NCBI GenBank assembly: GCA_949130485.1
Contig: OX422201.1
Span: forward strand, 3,942,516 to 4,006,515
Reading direction: 5' to 3'
DNA from: Agelas oroides
Taxonomy: Eukaryota; Porifera; Demospongiae; Agelasida; Agelasidae
DNA: 64,000 bases
Shown here: positions 53,152-64,000 of the stretch, in pieces
How the letters are laid out: every line of letters begins with the position of its first letter
Position numbering within the stretch: position 1 is the first letter of the stretch
Program-made: the position numbers and the translations under genes
Notes under the pieces: model-generated
The model's input: the letters and a program-made list of their open reading frames with translations, nothing else
Databases searched by the model: none
Told to the model about the DNA's origin: nothing

Positions 53152-55556
53152 CAGCCGTTAGGCCAGCGGTCCAATAACAATAGAAATTATTCAGATACAG
53201 GAAGTTCACGTAGAGCTACATTCCAGTGTGTAATTAACGCAATGAATACTTCCTGACTTTTCTACAAGCTAGCTCCAGCTAGCAATGGCAGAAACGAACC
53301 GGACTTGGGTCAATGTGCGTAGAGGCACCTCTCTGCTGTTCACAAATCCACTTTGTATCCCGGTTTGAGAATGCCTTCCAGCGTTGTGGCCGTTTTTCGC
53401 GAACTCGTCGCGGGGCGAGACTCGCGATATGTTGCCGCATATTTTAGTACATTTTTTTTTGACTACCCGAACCCTGGCGATATATATATGTACGGATAGC
53501 CCATGGATAGCTCTACAAAATATGTAAAAATCAAAAGGTTCCGCTCGGGCAGTTAGCGGGTACATGGGCTCAAAGTTGGGCTGGAATATTATGCTGCGGT
53601 TTACATAATTGGCATGTTTACTGGTGCGTTCTAACTGGGAATGCTGTACAGAGAGATGCACTGGCCACTGTGAAGGGTGAAATGAAAGGTAAAGTGATTT
53701 GAGTACCAAGAGTAAAGTAACTGACTTGGCTTGTATGCATTCAGGGCCCCTATTTTGGAAGATAGGCTATGTGATAGCTGATAGTTAAGCTCAGCTAGCA
53801 CCCATTAACGCTTCATACATGCTGGGTGGGATAAACAATCAGTAGTAGCAACCTTAGCATCTGCTGTGCCATAAGAAATGGTACTGCAGATCCTGGCTGG
53901 GGCACACAGAGCCATTGCTACTTGCCAGCCCTGCACACCCCTCTTTTCAAAGTTTGGGAAATAACAATTTTGCAATCTAACCCAGTAAGCAGGGCAGTAT
54001 CAGAGTGAGCTCAAAACAGTTAGGCAGAGTGCATTATACACTCCAGGTTGCCTGTTGCAGGTGTGCACTACATGCATGCTGGAGACCAGGGCCAGCGTTC
54101 GTATTGGAGTGGTCCTCCGATGGGTGCAACCAATGTCAGTGATTTGTTAGATGAGGGTGGGCACTGCTACTGACATGGAGAAATTCTTTGAAGTTCTCTT
54201 CAGTAGCTGTTCACTTGCTGGCCCTGGGACATTCTGGGATTTGACTTTTTGGCTCTCTTCCTCCTGCTCTCCCCTATCACTCCTCTTGCTCTTCTGTAGC
54301 ACTAAAATCCTCTTCTATAGTCTTCCCTGACAGTGTTATCCTCCTGCACTTCCTTTCAGAACTAGTTGTCATATACTGGGTGTTCTTGCAATTACAGCAT
54401 GAGCATCTTGGACCACAGTGCCTTCCGTCCTAACACAGGAGCAGTGCTTGTTATTGCAACCTTCTTTATAGCCACATGCACCTTTTGAGTAAATGGTGAA
54501 CACAATCTCTGATTTGCTCCATGGTTTCGTTCGAATTCCAGTTAGTCATAACTAGCAACGGCTCCACTTGCCCCAGCCCAGGATCTGCAGTATCATTTCT
54601 TATGGCATAGCAGATGCTAACATTGCTACTCACTGATTGTTTGTCCCATCCAGCATGTGTGAAACATTGATGGGTGCTAGCTGAGATTAACTATCAGCTG
54701 CTTACAACTCTTGCCTCATGCTAGAATAGAGTTTGAGATGAACCGGGTGTGCGACTGAGGCATTTCAGTACCACCTGTACAGTTACATATAGAGGATTAT
54801 GAGGGCTGGTGGTTGTCCAGTTGTCATAGCTCAGTAGCAGAGCACTGGTTGCAAAAGCCGGGTGGCCTGGGTTCGATTCTCAGCAACTTTCACTTCCCTC
54901 TATTTCGCCTCAAGAACATCAAATATCAGCTATCAGCTATCACATAGTCTGTCTTTCAACTTGGGGGCCCTGAATGCATACAAACCAAGTCAGTTACTTT
55001 ACTCTTGGTACTCAAATCACTTTACCTTTCATTTCACCCTTCAAAGTGGCCAGTGCATGCATCTCTCTGTACAGCATTCCCAAGTTAGAACGCACCAGTA
55101 AACATGCCAATTATGTAAACCGCAGCATAATATTTCAGCCCAACTTTGAGCCCATGTACCCGCTAACTGCCCGAGCGGAACCTTTTGATTTTTACATATT
55201 TTGTAGAGCTATCCATGGGCTATCCGTACATATATATATCGCCAGGGTTCGGGTAGTCAAAAAAAAATGTACTAAAATATGCGGCAACATATCGCGAGTC
55301 TCGTCTCGCGACGAGGTCGCGAAAAACGGCCACAACGCTGGAAGGCATTCTCAAACCGGGATACAAAGTGGATTTGTGAACAGCAGAGAGGTGCCTCTAC
55401 GCACACTGACCCAAGTCCGGTTCGTTTCTGCCATTGCTAGCTGGAGCTAGCTTGTAGAAAAGTCAGGAAGTATTCATTGCGTTAATTACACACTGGAATG
55501 TAGCTCTACGTGCACTTCCTGTATCTGAATGAAATGGACCGCTGGCCTAACGACTG
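53152..55556. mobile_element. Long inverted-repeat transposon with CTCT duplication and visible empty site
   Basis: Ends CAGCCGTTAGGCCAGCGGTCC-like at 53152 and (complement) CAGTCGTTAGGCCAGCGG at 55556. Inverted similarity covers about 53152-53905 against 54565-55556, with extra sequence in the right arm. CTCT flanks both sides. The surrounding repeat exists uninterrupted at 43190-43215 ('cagcagttctctgcctctgg'), showing the empty site. The arms share a 146-158 codon ORF (RARVVKKKC.. type) of no known family. Autonomous partner unknown. Confidence 0.8.
54820..54888 (+). tRNA. tRNA-like sequence (probable SINE head or tRNA pseudogene)
   Basis: It has an A-box-like TAGCTCAGTAGCAGAGC with a D stem (GCTC/GAGC), an anticodon stem with wobble pairs, and a B box GGTTCGATTCTC with a good T stem (CTGGG/CTCAG). 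The acceptor stem does not close properly and position 33 is not U. It lies inside the right arm of the inverted-repeat transposon and has no counterpart in the left arm. Confidence 0.45.
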
Positions 55557-56960
55557 CTCTGCCTCCGGTCGATATCGAATGCGTATCGCGATCAGAGAAA
55601 TATCCCTTTCGTCAATGGGCGAGCGAAGCAGGTTCCATCGAGCGAGGCAGGCTCCATTATTCGGAGAGAGCACTTGCACACGCCATGTTGGCCGATGTTG
55701 GTATCTGTAACCCTCGTCCAGATTCATACGCATGCGCGTTTTCCGCGGAGTAAAAAATGGCCGACTTATCATGTAGGCCTAGCCGTACCAACAGGAAACG
55801 CTTTAGCTTCGCAACGAAGCATTTTCAGAGAAAATCGCTTAAAATTTTCGACCTTCATCCGCCGCTGAGAAGGTTAGTATCGTTTGTGGAATAATCACGT
55901 ATAAAGTGAGATGTTGAGTAACAGACACACAGACACACAGACCAAGTGATTTGATTTGATTGATTGATATGACACCATACAGGCATTGCACGAAAGCAAA
56001 AGAAAAAAATACTAGGCCTAGTCCAAACACACAAAAGTCGAGGACAACACATAGAGAGCATAGCAAACACTTGCTAGGACACAAAACACAGTCTCAGTCC
56101 AAGATCAACCATACTCATCCATATGACATCAGAGATACTTGACAAAGTCCTCTGGTAGATCTGAATCCTCTTGATACCGTCGCCAATGTGCACTAAGGGG
56201 GCTACCCATCCCGCCATGACAGCTAGTACAGGCCAAAGTGTGCCCAAGTGCCACGTGTACACACCTAGCAGCATCGAAGTGGTCCAGACCGTAAAGACAC
56301 CATCACTGAGCTTCATCTTGTTGTACCCCCTCAGAAGTCTCTCAAAAGACACATAAACATACTAAATCATGAGCTGAGGCATTCAGAATACACCTTCAGA
56401 ACAGACAGCAACTCAGGTCGCCATTTTCCAGATACAAGTACCGTAACCCTCGCTGCACATGCGCGCCGAGGGTTAATAATGTACAACACTGTAGCAGCCC
56501 CGTTAGGGCACGTTAGGGCAACCAAAATGAATACGATTTAAAACGCACGCATGCGCAAGTTCTATTAGCGCGGACCACATCATAAGCCCTAGCTGTAGTA
56601 ATTCTCTCCGAGTCAGACCCTATCTGAGTCCTGCCTACCTTACAATTACTTGATCAAGCAACATGTGGAAGACTGTAGCATAAGCTGAGCTGTGAAGAAC
56701 ACTGAACGAGTTTCTTCAAGACCTCAGCTAGTATACACGCAACAAAGGACATATAGGACTGCAAGTTGGAAATGAACTATATGCGGAGTAAGTCCTACAC
56801 TAAACGTAGTGGCTTCCTGCACTAATCTCCAGCTCGCCCCTTATACCAGACACTCCACCTAGTGTATTAAGGCAAACTACATAATATATGAGACTGCATG
56901 AAGCTAGAATAACGGCCTGTTATATATACCGTGAAGAACTGCATAAAAAGTAATGCATTT
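55557..56960. other. Continuation of the dispersed repeat, then unassigned sequence
   Basis: The first 90 bp resemble 43200-43270 (after the transposon). A partial copy of the 43-kb repeat occurs near 56190-56260. GTTAGGGCA phrases near 56510-56525 foreshadow the tandem array. No gene recognised. Confidence 0.5.
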
Positions 56961-56974
56961 TAGTACTAGTCTAC

Positions 56975-59030
56975 AGCTCTGCCCTAACCAGGCAATCTGC
57001 ATGGTACTTGCCACATTAGGATTTCCTGTATAACTCTTTCTAGCCTCATGCAATCTCGTTTAATTATGTTGCTTGCCCTAATTGTGGCAAGCACCAGGTG
57101 AGGTGCCTGGTTAGGGCAGAGCTGTAGATTAGTACTAAAATCTATTACGTACTTGTGATGCAGGATTCTTTGTATAGCTCTTTCTAGTTTCATGTAATCT
57201 GTTGCTTGCCCTGCATCACAAGTAATGAGATCTGCCCTAACCAGGCACCCCACCAGGTGCTTGCCACATTAGGGCAAGCAACATATATGATTACATGAAG
57301 CTATATAGAAAGAGCTTTACAAGAATCCTGCATCAAAAGTGATGGATTTTAGTAGTAATCTCCAGTTTTGCCCTAACCAGGCACCTCACCTAGTGCTTGC
57401 CACATTAGGGCAAGCGACATATAGGAGATTACATGAAGCTGGAAAGAGCTAGCTGTACAAAGAATCCTGCATCACAAGTGATGGATTTTAGTACTAATCT
57501 CCAGTTTTGCCCTAACCAGGCACCCTGCATGGTACTTGCCACATTAGGGCAAACTACATAATGGGACCAGGCACCCCACCTAGTGCTTGCCACATTAGGG
57601 CAAGCAACATATAGGAGATTACATGAAGCTAGAAAGAGCTATACAAAGAATCCTGCATCACAAGTAATGGTTTTGCCCTAACCAGGCACCCCACCTACTT
57701 CTTGCCACATTAGGGCAAACTACATATAGATTACATGAAGCTAGAAAGAGCTATACAAAGAATCCTGCATCACAAGTATCGGATTTTGGCCTAACCAGGC
57801 ACCCCACCTAGTGCTTGCCACATTAGGGCAAGCATCCTGCATCATAAGTAATGAGATCTGCCCTAACCAGGCACCCCCACCCAGTGGCGTAGCTACACCC
57901 GGGCCCATACGGGCCCAGGCCCTGGTGAATTTCTGAGTGCCCTGGTAAATTATGCGAGGTCAACTTACCTGAACCGCAACAGCGTTGCTGTATATATAGA
58001 ATTATGTCATGTAGAATAAAGCTGCCAATGACGCTTAGGCCAGGCAAACTAGATTTGTTGTTTCGCATCAGCCACTTGCTCGATTTGCGTGCGGGCGGGC
58101 GGGCGGTCATTATTCATTATTTGTTACTAGCAAACGCTATACACGCTCGGCAAATCCACCGCGCTACGGCCATTAAAAGCGGGCGCTGATGCAAAACTGT
58201 AACAATAAATCCGGTTTGCCTGGCCATATCTACGATTTTACTTCTTTGCCCGTCAACTTCAGCAGCAAATATGAGCGATGGGTGCGAGCTACGCTGTCTC
58301 AGAAGGCCCCAGAATGCACCTCAGAGCACCTAAAATTTCAAAAACATTTCTGGGGGGCCATGCCCCCAGACCCCCCTAGAGTGTGGTGGGCTTACGCCCA
58401 CCAAGTGCCCAGGTAATCGCTGAACTCTGGCTACGCCACTGCCCCCACCAGGTGCTTGCCACATTAGGGCAAGCAACATATAGGAGATTACATGAAGCTA
58501 GAAAGAGCTTTACAAGAATCCTGCATCAAAAGTGATGGATTTTAGTAGTAATCTCCAGTTTTGCCCTAACCAGGCACCCCACTTAGTGCTTGCCACATTA
58601 GGGCCAACAACATACATGAAGCTAGAAAGAGTTATACAAGAAATCCTGCATCACAAGCGATGAATTTCAGTAGTAATCTCCAATTTTGCCCTAACCAGGC
58701 ACCCTGCATGGTACCTGCCACATTAGGGCAAGCAGCGATTACATGAAGCTAGAAAAAGAATCCTGCATCAAAGTGATGGATTTTGGTACTAATCTACAGC
58801 TCTGCCCTAACCAGGCATCCCATGCACCTGGTGCTTGCCACATTAGGGCAAACTACATATATGAGATTGAATGAAGCTAGAAGGAGCTATACAAAGAATC
58901 CTGCATCAAGAATTATGGTTTTCAACAGTAATCTCCAGCTCTGCCCTAACCAGGCACCCTATATGCTGTTAGAGCAAATTAGCAATCTGTTTCCAGCAAC
59001 CCAACTCTTGTAGCTCTGCCCTAACTGGGC
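56975..59030. repeat. Tandem repeat array, about 130-bp unit, partly inverted
   Basis: The unit carries GCCCTAACCAGGCA, CTTGCCACATTAGGGCAA, GATTACATGAAGCTAGAAAG and AATCCTGCATCA. About 13 copies of the first motif are seen; those at 57040-57200 are inverted relative to the rest, making a head-to-head junction near 57220. Units vary by deletions. Interrupted by a hAT MITE at 57882-58441. Confidence 0.85.
57882..58441. mobile_element. hAT MITE with CAGTGGCGTAGC ends and exact 8-bp duplication
   Basis: Ends CAGTGGCGTAGCTACACC and complement of CAGTGGCGTAGCCAGAG. Duplication CCCCCACC at 57874-57881 and 58442-58449. 560 bp. Interior contains GGGGGGCCATGCCCCCAGAC, shared with 4022-4400 and 17608-18015. 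No coding. Confidence 0.9.
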
Positions 59031-59208
59031 ACCCACATATTGATTTATGGTGACCTTACTCTGGCTTCCTTTTTACTTGGTGAATGGCATTACTTAACCT
59101 CAACGAAGTGCAAATGAGAACCTTTGCTGCTGACATGTGACTCTAGCTTGGTCTCAATTTGTGAGAGAGTGTGCTGTTTTGTGGCACCTGGCAAGTTTTT
59201 ATCCTGAA

Positions 59209-59432
59209 ATGGAGGATCCTGAGGAAGATGAAAGTGAGTTAATGTATATATTTACCTTTTTCTAACATCCAGAGATGTCTGTGTTATGGTAGTAAGAACA
59301 ACCCAAAGTAAAATTGTATGTAATCACTCTGACATAGAATCTCCCCCAAAAGAGATGTCAAACAAACGATCAACCAAAAATAGAGGCCCAATGACCAAGG
59401 ATGTTTATGAAAACATTTGGAAATTTCTGTTG
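59209..59432 (+). CDS. Two 5' exons of an unrecognised plus-strand gene
   Basis: Exon 59209-59233 (MEDPEEDE, donor A|gtgag, phase 1) and exon 59275-59432 (acceptor ccagag; VCVMVVRTTQSKIVCNHSD, ESPPKEMSNKRSTKNRGP, MTKDVYENIWKFLL; donor TTG|gtaag, phase 0). Phases agree. The following exons may be displaced by the inverted-repeat element at 59514-60336. It might belong to the same gene as 62183-63948, but no bridging exon was proved. Function unknown. Confidence 0.5.
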
Positions 59433-59513
59433 GTAAGAAGTACATAAATGTCTGTATGTAGCAAATGGAATGGGTATGCAACTGGTAATTTAATCTGTTG
59501 CTTTGAATGGAAT

Positions 59514-60336
59514 GGAACAAGTCACAAAAAAGTTTTCTGAATGAAAATAAGCACATGTAGGGATGGAATCCTCAAAAACCAACCAAACTAGATGGGAATG
59601 ACACCACAACAATTTCACACCATCCCTACATCTTGTGCCATTTTGCCAACTATGCTTTGTGTTTGTTAGTTGTGTGCATAGAAGGGTTGTGGAAGGCAGT
59701 GGGGTGGGTAGTGCTGGGTGTGTAGTCCATGTTGATGTGCATGGGGAGTGGGTTATGTTGTGGGTGGCTGCAATGTAGTTGCTATACTGAGCATATGGCA
59801 GATATGGTCTGTCTTGAAGTAGTCTCGCAAGCCAGACCCTTTCCGCGCAGTGCTGATCGCTTTCAGTATGTGGCACGCGGAGGGAAGAAGTTTGATGTTT
59901 GGGTTTACAATTTCACTTTGGATTTATGACGATTCTTAGTTCCTCTGAGTGCCGATACTGAAAGTGATCGGTGCTGTGGAACGGAAAGGGTCTGGCTTGC
60001 GAGGCTAGTCTTGAATGTAGAAACTGTGGAGTGCATGAGCTGGGTCTGTATGGTATGTTGGGGTAAGTTATGTTGTGAAATTTTATTGCTGCTGGACATG
60101 GCATATATGGATTGTCTTTTATGTAGAAGGTTGCATATTGTTCAGTGTTCATTTAGTGGGTGTGAATAGACTAAGAGCATGTAGAGAGTTTTGTGGTGTG
60201 CATAGCAAATGGCACAAGATGTAGGGATGGTGTGGAATTGTTGTGGTGTCATTCCCATCTAGTTTGGTTGGTTTTTGAGAGTTCCATCCCTACATGCGCT
60301 TGTTTTCATTCAGAAAACGTTTTTGTGACTTGTTCC
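59514..60336. mobile_element. TIR element with 130-bp arms
   Basis: The arm 59514-59650 (GGAACAAGTCAC, then CATGTAGGGATGGAA, then CTAGATGGGAATGACACC) is inverted at 60205-60336. Contains a TAGTCTCG element at 59820-60007. No coding. In the intron after the exon ending at 59432. Confidence 0.75.
59820..60007. mobile_element. 188-bp TAGTCTCG-family MITE, 9-bp duplication
   Basis: TAGTCTCGCAAGCCAGACCC start, complementary end with one change (TAGCCTCGC). Duplication gtcttgaag / gtcttgaat (8 of 9). Arms cover most of the element. Confidence 0.85.
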
Positions 60337-61116
60337 TGCTGTTTTTTTTTTGTTTTTTTGGTAGTTTATTAGGAATGGTAACAGAGAAGAGACGTGGAAG
60401 GGTAGGCCGAGGGGAAGATGCATGGTGTGTACAGTATGATAGTACAGAACGTTTTTGTTCACAAAGAACTAAGGATTGTCATAAAGTCAAATGCTTCTAA
60501 GTGAAATTGTCAATTCAAACATCAAACTTCTTTATCTGGGAGGTTTAGAACCCCAAGCAAAGCCTCATAAAAACCAAGTGCAAAGCACAAGTTTAATGAG
60601 GCTTTGCATGCAAGCTTATAAATCCCGCGCTCACTTCATGTGGACTACTAATGGGTTCACCGAAAAACTCTCCACAGACTGTCACCACAGGGTATTGAGT
60701 CGTAAGACCCCATTACAGGAACAGTTTGATGGTGAGTAGCTATAGTCTAAATCCGTTTGAAACCACAGCATATAGGGGTCTATGGAGCTGAACAACCACC
60801 AGTTTCTGTGGCCTCCTCCTCTAGTGCAAAAGTTTTTGAATGAAGCCATGCACTGTTGACTCAGTGCTACTAGCTGCACTAGAGCAGTTCGAGTATACCA
60901 AGCTACCAATAGGGTCCTACTTGCTGCGTTGGAGAAAACTCAGAGGCACAACACAAAAGGAGGATGTTAAGAAGACACCAGCCAAAATGCTACCATCAAC
61001 TTGCAGTAAACATTGTATGTGTACTATATGCATTGTTGTAAATGACTATAACAAGCAAATTGAAAATGTGAAAGTTGACAATAAAAATTGAATATCAGTG
61101 GCTAGTGTTCTAAGTC

Positions 61117-61199
61117 TAGATACGAATAACTTGATGGTTAAAACACTAGCTGGCAAGTACCAGGTAGTGTTTTAACCATCAAGTATACCTCGTATCTAG
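61117..61199. repeat. Small inverted-repeat hairpin
   Basis: Arms CTAGATACG...TTGATGGTTAAAACACTA and complement, with a 15-bp loop and a small bulge. 83 bp in total. Confidence 0.7.
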
Positions 61200-61708
61200 G
61201 TGGGTTATATGACTAGCAACTCACTAGATTACAAATTGACTTCAGCTACGGTCTAAATGGAAGTAGAAACTGCTGCACTTGCAAACTGCATGTGCTCATT
61301 GTGGGAGTCCTCACAAACTTTCATTTACAGCAGCTCTAGCAATACATACTTTATAACACTTCTCCTGGAAACATGCACAACCCCTCTATGTCTGTTTGCA
61401 TGCATTTATATACCACCTGACTTCGGCTGTTGCTGTCTTTATTGTTCACGGTAAGCTAGATCTAAACACGTGCTCAGTTAAGCTTCCGGGGGCGTACGCG
61501 CTGTGAATAATGTTATTGCAACAAAATGGCGTATAGCACTAAGTATTAACATCGGAGTGCTTGAGAATCACTGTAGAATAGTTCGAGTTCTACGATAACG
61601 ATAAGTAGTGAGTGCAATACCCGGTGATTTATGCTGTTTTTTCGCGTTTGAATCGTTGTAATAGCTTCAGCCGTTATCGTGGTAGCCTGGCTGTCAGTTA
61701 CACTGACA

Positions 61709-61892
<184 letters not shown>

Positions 61893-62182
61893 TCAGAAGA
61901 TAGTCGATTTGCCCGTTTTAGCGACTCGCCGGTCTGGTACTTCAGCGATGCTCTCCAGCAAAGTTAATGGTCCCGTTGCTCATGGAAGCACTCGGTAATG
62001 CCTGATATGGCTCATAGAGGCCTTTGACTAATCTAACGTAGACATTTCGAGCGTGTCATTGGTGCACTTTTAATTAATGTGGCCGCCATTTTTTTTCGGG
62101 GTCATCCCTACATATGGCGTACTACCGTACGCCATGATACCAATTTTGCATCTCAAATGACGATGTTTTACTCATTACATAG

Positions 62183-63948
62183 GTGTATGACTTGGAAAAA
62201 CGTAATATAAAGAGTCTTGATTCCCTTAATTCCACCACCAAGCATGTGCAGCAGGTGTTGACTATAAGGTACAATAAAACTGAGCAGGTGTGTGCGTTTA
62301 ACTGCATGACAATTTCACACCATCTCCTCCCTCTCCCCCCTCCCTTCTCACCCCCCTCCCCCCCTCATCCTCTCCTTCCCCTCCCTTCCCTCCTCTTCTT
62401 CCCCTCCCTTCCCTCCTCTTCCTCTCCCCCCTTCCCACCCCAAATATAAAGTCACTTCTTAAACACCCTCTTTGAAGATGAGGGCTTCAGACAGAATGTA
62501 TATGAATGGAGAATTAGGCTGGTGAAGGTAAGCACTGTAGAGAATAAAACACAATTGTAGAAATACAATGTGTTTTATTCTCTACAGTGCTTACCTTCAG
62601 TGCTTACCTACAGTGCTTACCTTCACCAGCCTTCACCAGCCTAATTCTCCATTCATGCTGGGCTCCTGCTGGGGCAGATCCTGTATGATATTGTTCATTA
62701 ATCACACTGGATACACATTGTATTTCTACAATTGTGTTTTATTCTCTACAGTGCTTACCTTCACCAGCCTGCAGTGTTGACTGTGGTGTGTTTGTCTGCA
62801 AGGTAAAACGATTTCAATATTGTTATACTAGCTGGGCACAGGCTCAGTGATAAGAATGCAGTTACTGACAGTTTGCAGAGTGTGCAATGATGAAGTTGCC
62901 ATTTCACTTTGTGGGAGATGGTGGTAGCCTCAGAAAATGGTTACTGCAGAAACTATTGACAAGGTACACTTATATTTTTACACACCTACATATACATCAG
63001 TGTGAATACTTTCTGTTTATAGCTCGAGTGTTAGTGAATCATTTGTCCCAACTGAGGCTAGGAAAGAACTTGTTGTAGAGTTCAGGGATACACTGAATGT
63101 AAATATAACCACGACTGAAAAGGTATGTTACCTTGTCATGTTTTCTTGCTGGATGCTTATTTGTCCCACTTGCCCCATGCATCTGAAAAGTGAAGAATGT
63201 GTGTCTCCTGTATTTACAGCCCAATTCACCAAAACATAAGCAACAGATAACCCTACACAGCTCAGGTTAGAAACTATAAATATCTTTAGGTGTAATGATC
63301 ACAAACTATATTTACATTTACACTGCCCTTCAGATGATGATGGGACATCTGAGGATGAGCTTACCAGTTCAGAAGATGAACAAGCTTTACCAAATATTGG
63401 TATATCATTATGTGTAAAATACTGGTAGCAGCATAATGTTGATATACTGTACCATGATATCCACAGGTGAGAATGACATGCTTGTTCCTGATTTCTGGCC
63501 AGAAAGCTTAGCTACTCCAGAAGATAGGATTTTGACTTACACCACACCCAAAGAATCATACATAAAGGCATTGAAGAGAATTTTACAGTCATCAGCACTT
63601 GGCATACCTATCAAATAAACCATTTACTGTTTGCTCCTGGCGCTATTCTGTGGTGTGATCCACGCAAGGAATTATTTCTATTGCAAAGCTATCTGTATCA
63701 TTTTTCAGGGATGGAAACATACCTCGGGGTACCATAATTGCAGCCCTGAAAAAGGCTGAGGTAAGTCCATGCCAAACAACAGCTTCAGGGTGGCTATACA
63801 TGTGTTTATTACATTACTACAGGGTCATCTACAGAATGTGGCCAGTAACCCGCATAGAAGTCACTACTATATCAACCTGTCAACATGCAGTTCTAGGAAA
63901 CTGACTGCAATTCCAAATGATACACTGCCCCTTTCAAACCCAATTATT
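62183..63948 (+). CDS. Unrecognised multi-exon gene at the right edge
   Basis: Exons with matching phases: 62183-62268 and 62452-62527 (VYDLEKRNIKSLDSL; HFLNTLFEDEGFRQNVYEW); 62879-62963 (KLPFHFVGDGGSLRKWLL), 63023-63122 (SVSESFVPTEARKELVVEF), 63220-63265, 63334-63399 (acidic DDDGTSEDELTSSEDEQ), and 63467-63618 (LVPDFWPESLATPEDRILTY), ending in TAA. Further exons 63709-63760 (DGNIPRGTIIAALKKAE) and 63823-63948 (GHLQNVASNPHRSHYYIN) follow with phases 2 and 0 and run to a donor near the edge, so the TAA at 63616 may be an alternative end or the previous donor is missed. The link between 62527 and 62879 is not solved. No family recognised; splice structure makes it a real gene. Confidence 0.6.
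62330..62441 (+). repeat. Polypyrimidine tract (CCCTCCCTT)n before a splice acceptor
   Basis: 110 bp of nearly pure C/T ending 10 bp before the acceptor at 62451. An unusually long pyrimidine tract. Confidence 0.8.
62500..62775 (+). repeat. Inverted duplications of an exon end and splice donor inside the following intron
   Basis: The segment 62503-62570 (exon end, donor, start of intron) is present inverted at about 62571-62657 (with inserted 'cagtgcttac' repeats) and again at 62718-62770. Confidence 0.8.
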
Positions 63949-64000
63949 GTAAGCAACTATGGGTATACAAAATGCAGCATTCTTCATTTTCACCTGCTTA

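Noticed and set aside
54820-54888. Functional tRNA gene
   Set aside because: The acceptor stem does not pair and position 33 is not U; kept only as a tRNA-like sequence.
53269-55450. Two near-identical ORFs on opposite strands
   Set aside because: They are the same sequence in the two arms of an inverted-repeat transposon. No recognisable protein family, so not called as genes.
56975-59030. CRISPR-like array
   Set aside because: Units are about 130 bp, diverged throughout and partly inverted, in a eukaryotic context; no repeat-spacer structure and no cas genes.

Overview
The window is eukaryotic, repeat-dense DNA from an invertebrate animal, most likely a sponge or another early-branching marine metazoan. 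The reasons are GT-AG introns with matching phases, a Death-domain/guanylate-binding-protein gene, a conserved domain type I associate with sponge and cnidarian proteins, and a mix of Academ-like, ISL2EU-like, hAT, piggyBac-like, Tc1/IS630, Ty3/Gypsy and L2/CR1-like elements. Species cannot be fixed from sequence alone.

Host genes. (1) A minus-strand gene runs off the left edge. Its exons are 14575-15397 (Death-domain end plus a conserved 'WSF' domain), 9159-9306 (hydrophilic linker), 6852-7311 (guanylate-binding-protein GTPase core) and 901 to <1 (end of GTPase plus helices). Splice sites and phases agree at every junction. A further exon at 40457-40656 looks like the missing first half of the Death domain and has the right donor phase; if correct, the gene spans over 40 kb with a 25-kb intron made largely of transposons. 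(2) A plus-strand multi-exon gene of unknown function occupies 62183 to the right edge, and another small exon pair lies at 59209-59432.

Mobile elements by region. 1-16 kb: introns of the Death-domain/GBP gene filled with MITEs, including TTAA-target elements, a 1.1-kb fold-back, and members of the TAGCCTCG family. 16.9-29.6 kb: a decayed minus-strand Ty3/Gypsy element carrying five later insertions. The largest, 16983-23580, is a 6.6-kb DNA transposon with 250-bp terminal inverted repeats, an 8-bp target duplication, a RecQ-like helicase gene and a DUF6589/Academ-like transposase gene, both mutated. 29.6-31.0 kb: a Tc1/IS630-like relic. 31.7-42.8 kb: MITEs, some carrying N-terminal fragments of larger transposon ORFs, and a three-deep nest at 41.2-42.0 kb. 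43-45 kb: duplicated repeats and a 5'-truncated LINE. 45.2-49.5 kb: a TIR element with TTTCCGCA subterminal arrays, invaded by a very recent gag-protease-only LTR element with two LTRs identical by eye. 49.6-52.8 kb: an ISL2EU-like transposon with an intact four-exon THAP-DDE transposase inside a TAGCCTCG element. 53.2-55.6 kb: a long inverted-repeat transposon. 57-59 kb: a tandem array split by a hAT MITE.

Two linked short-element families tie the window together: TAGCCTCG ends with 8-bp duplications (shared with the helicase transposon) and TAGTCTCG ends with 9-bp duplications.
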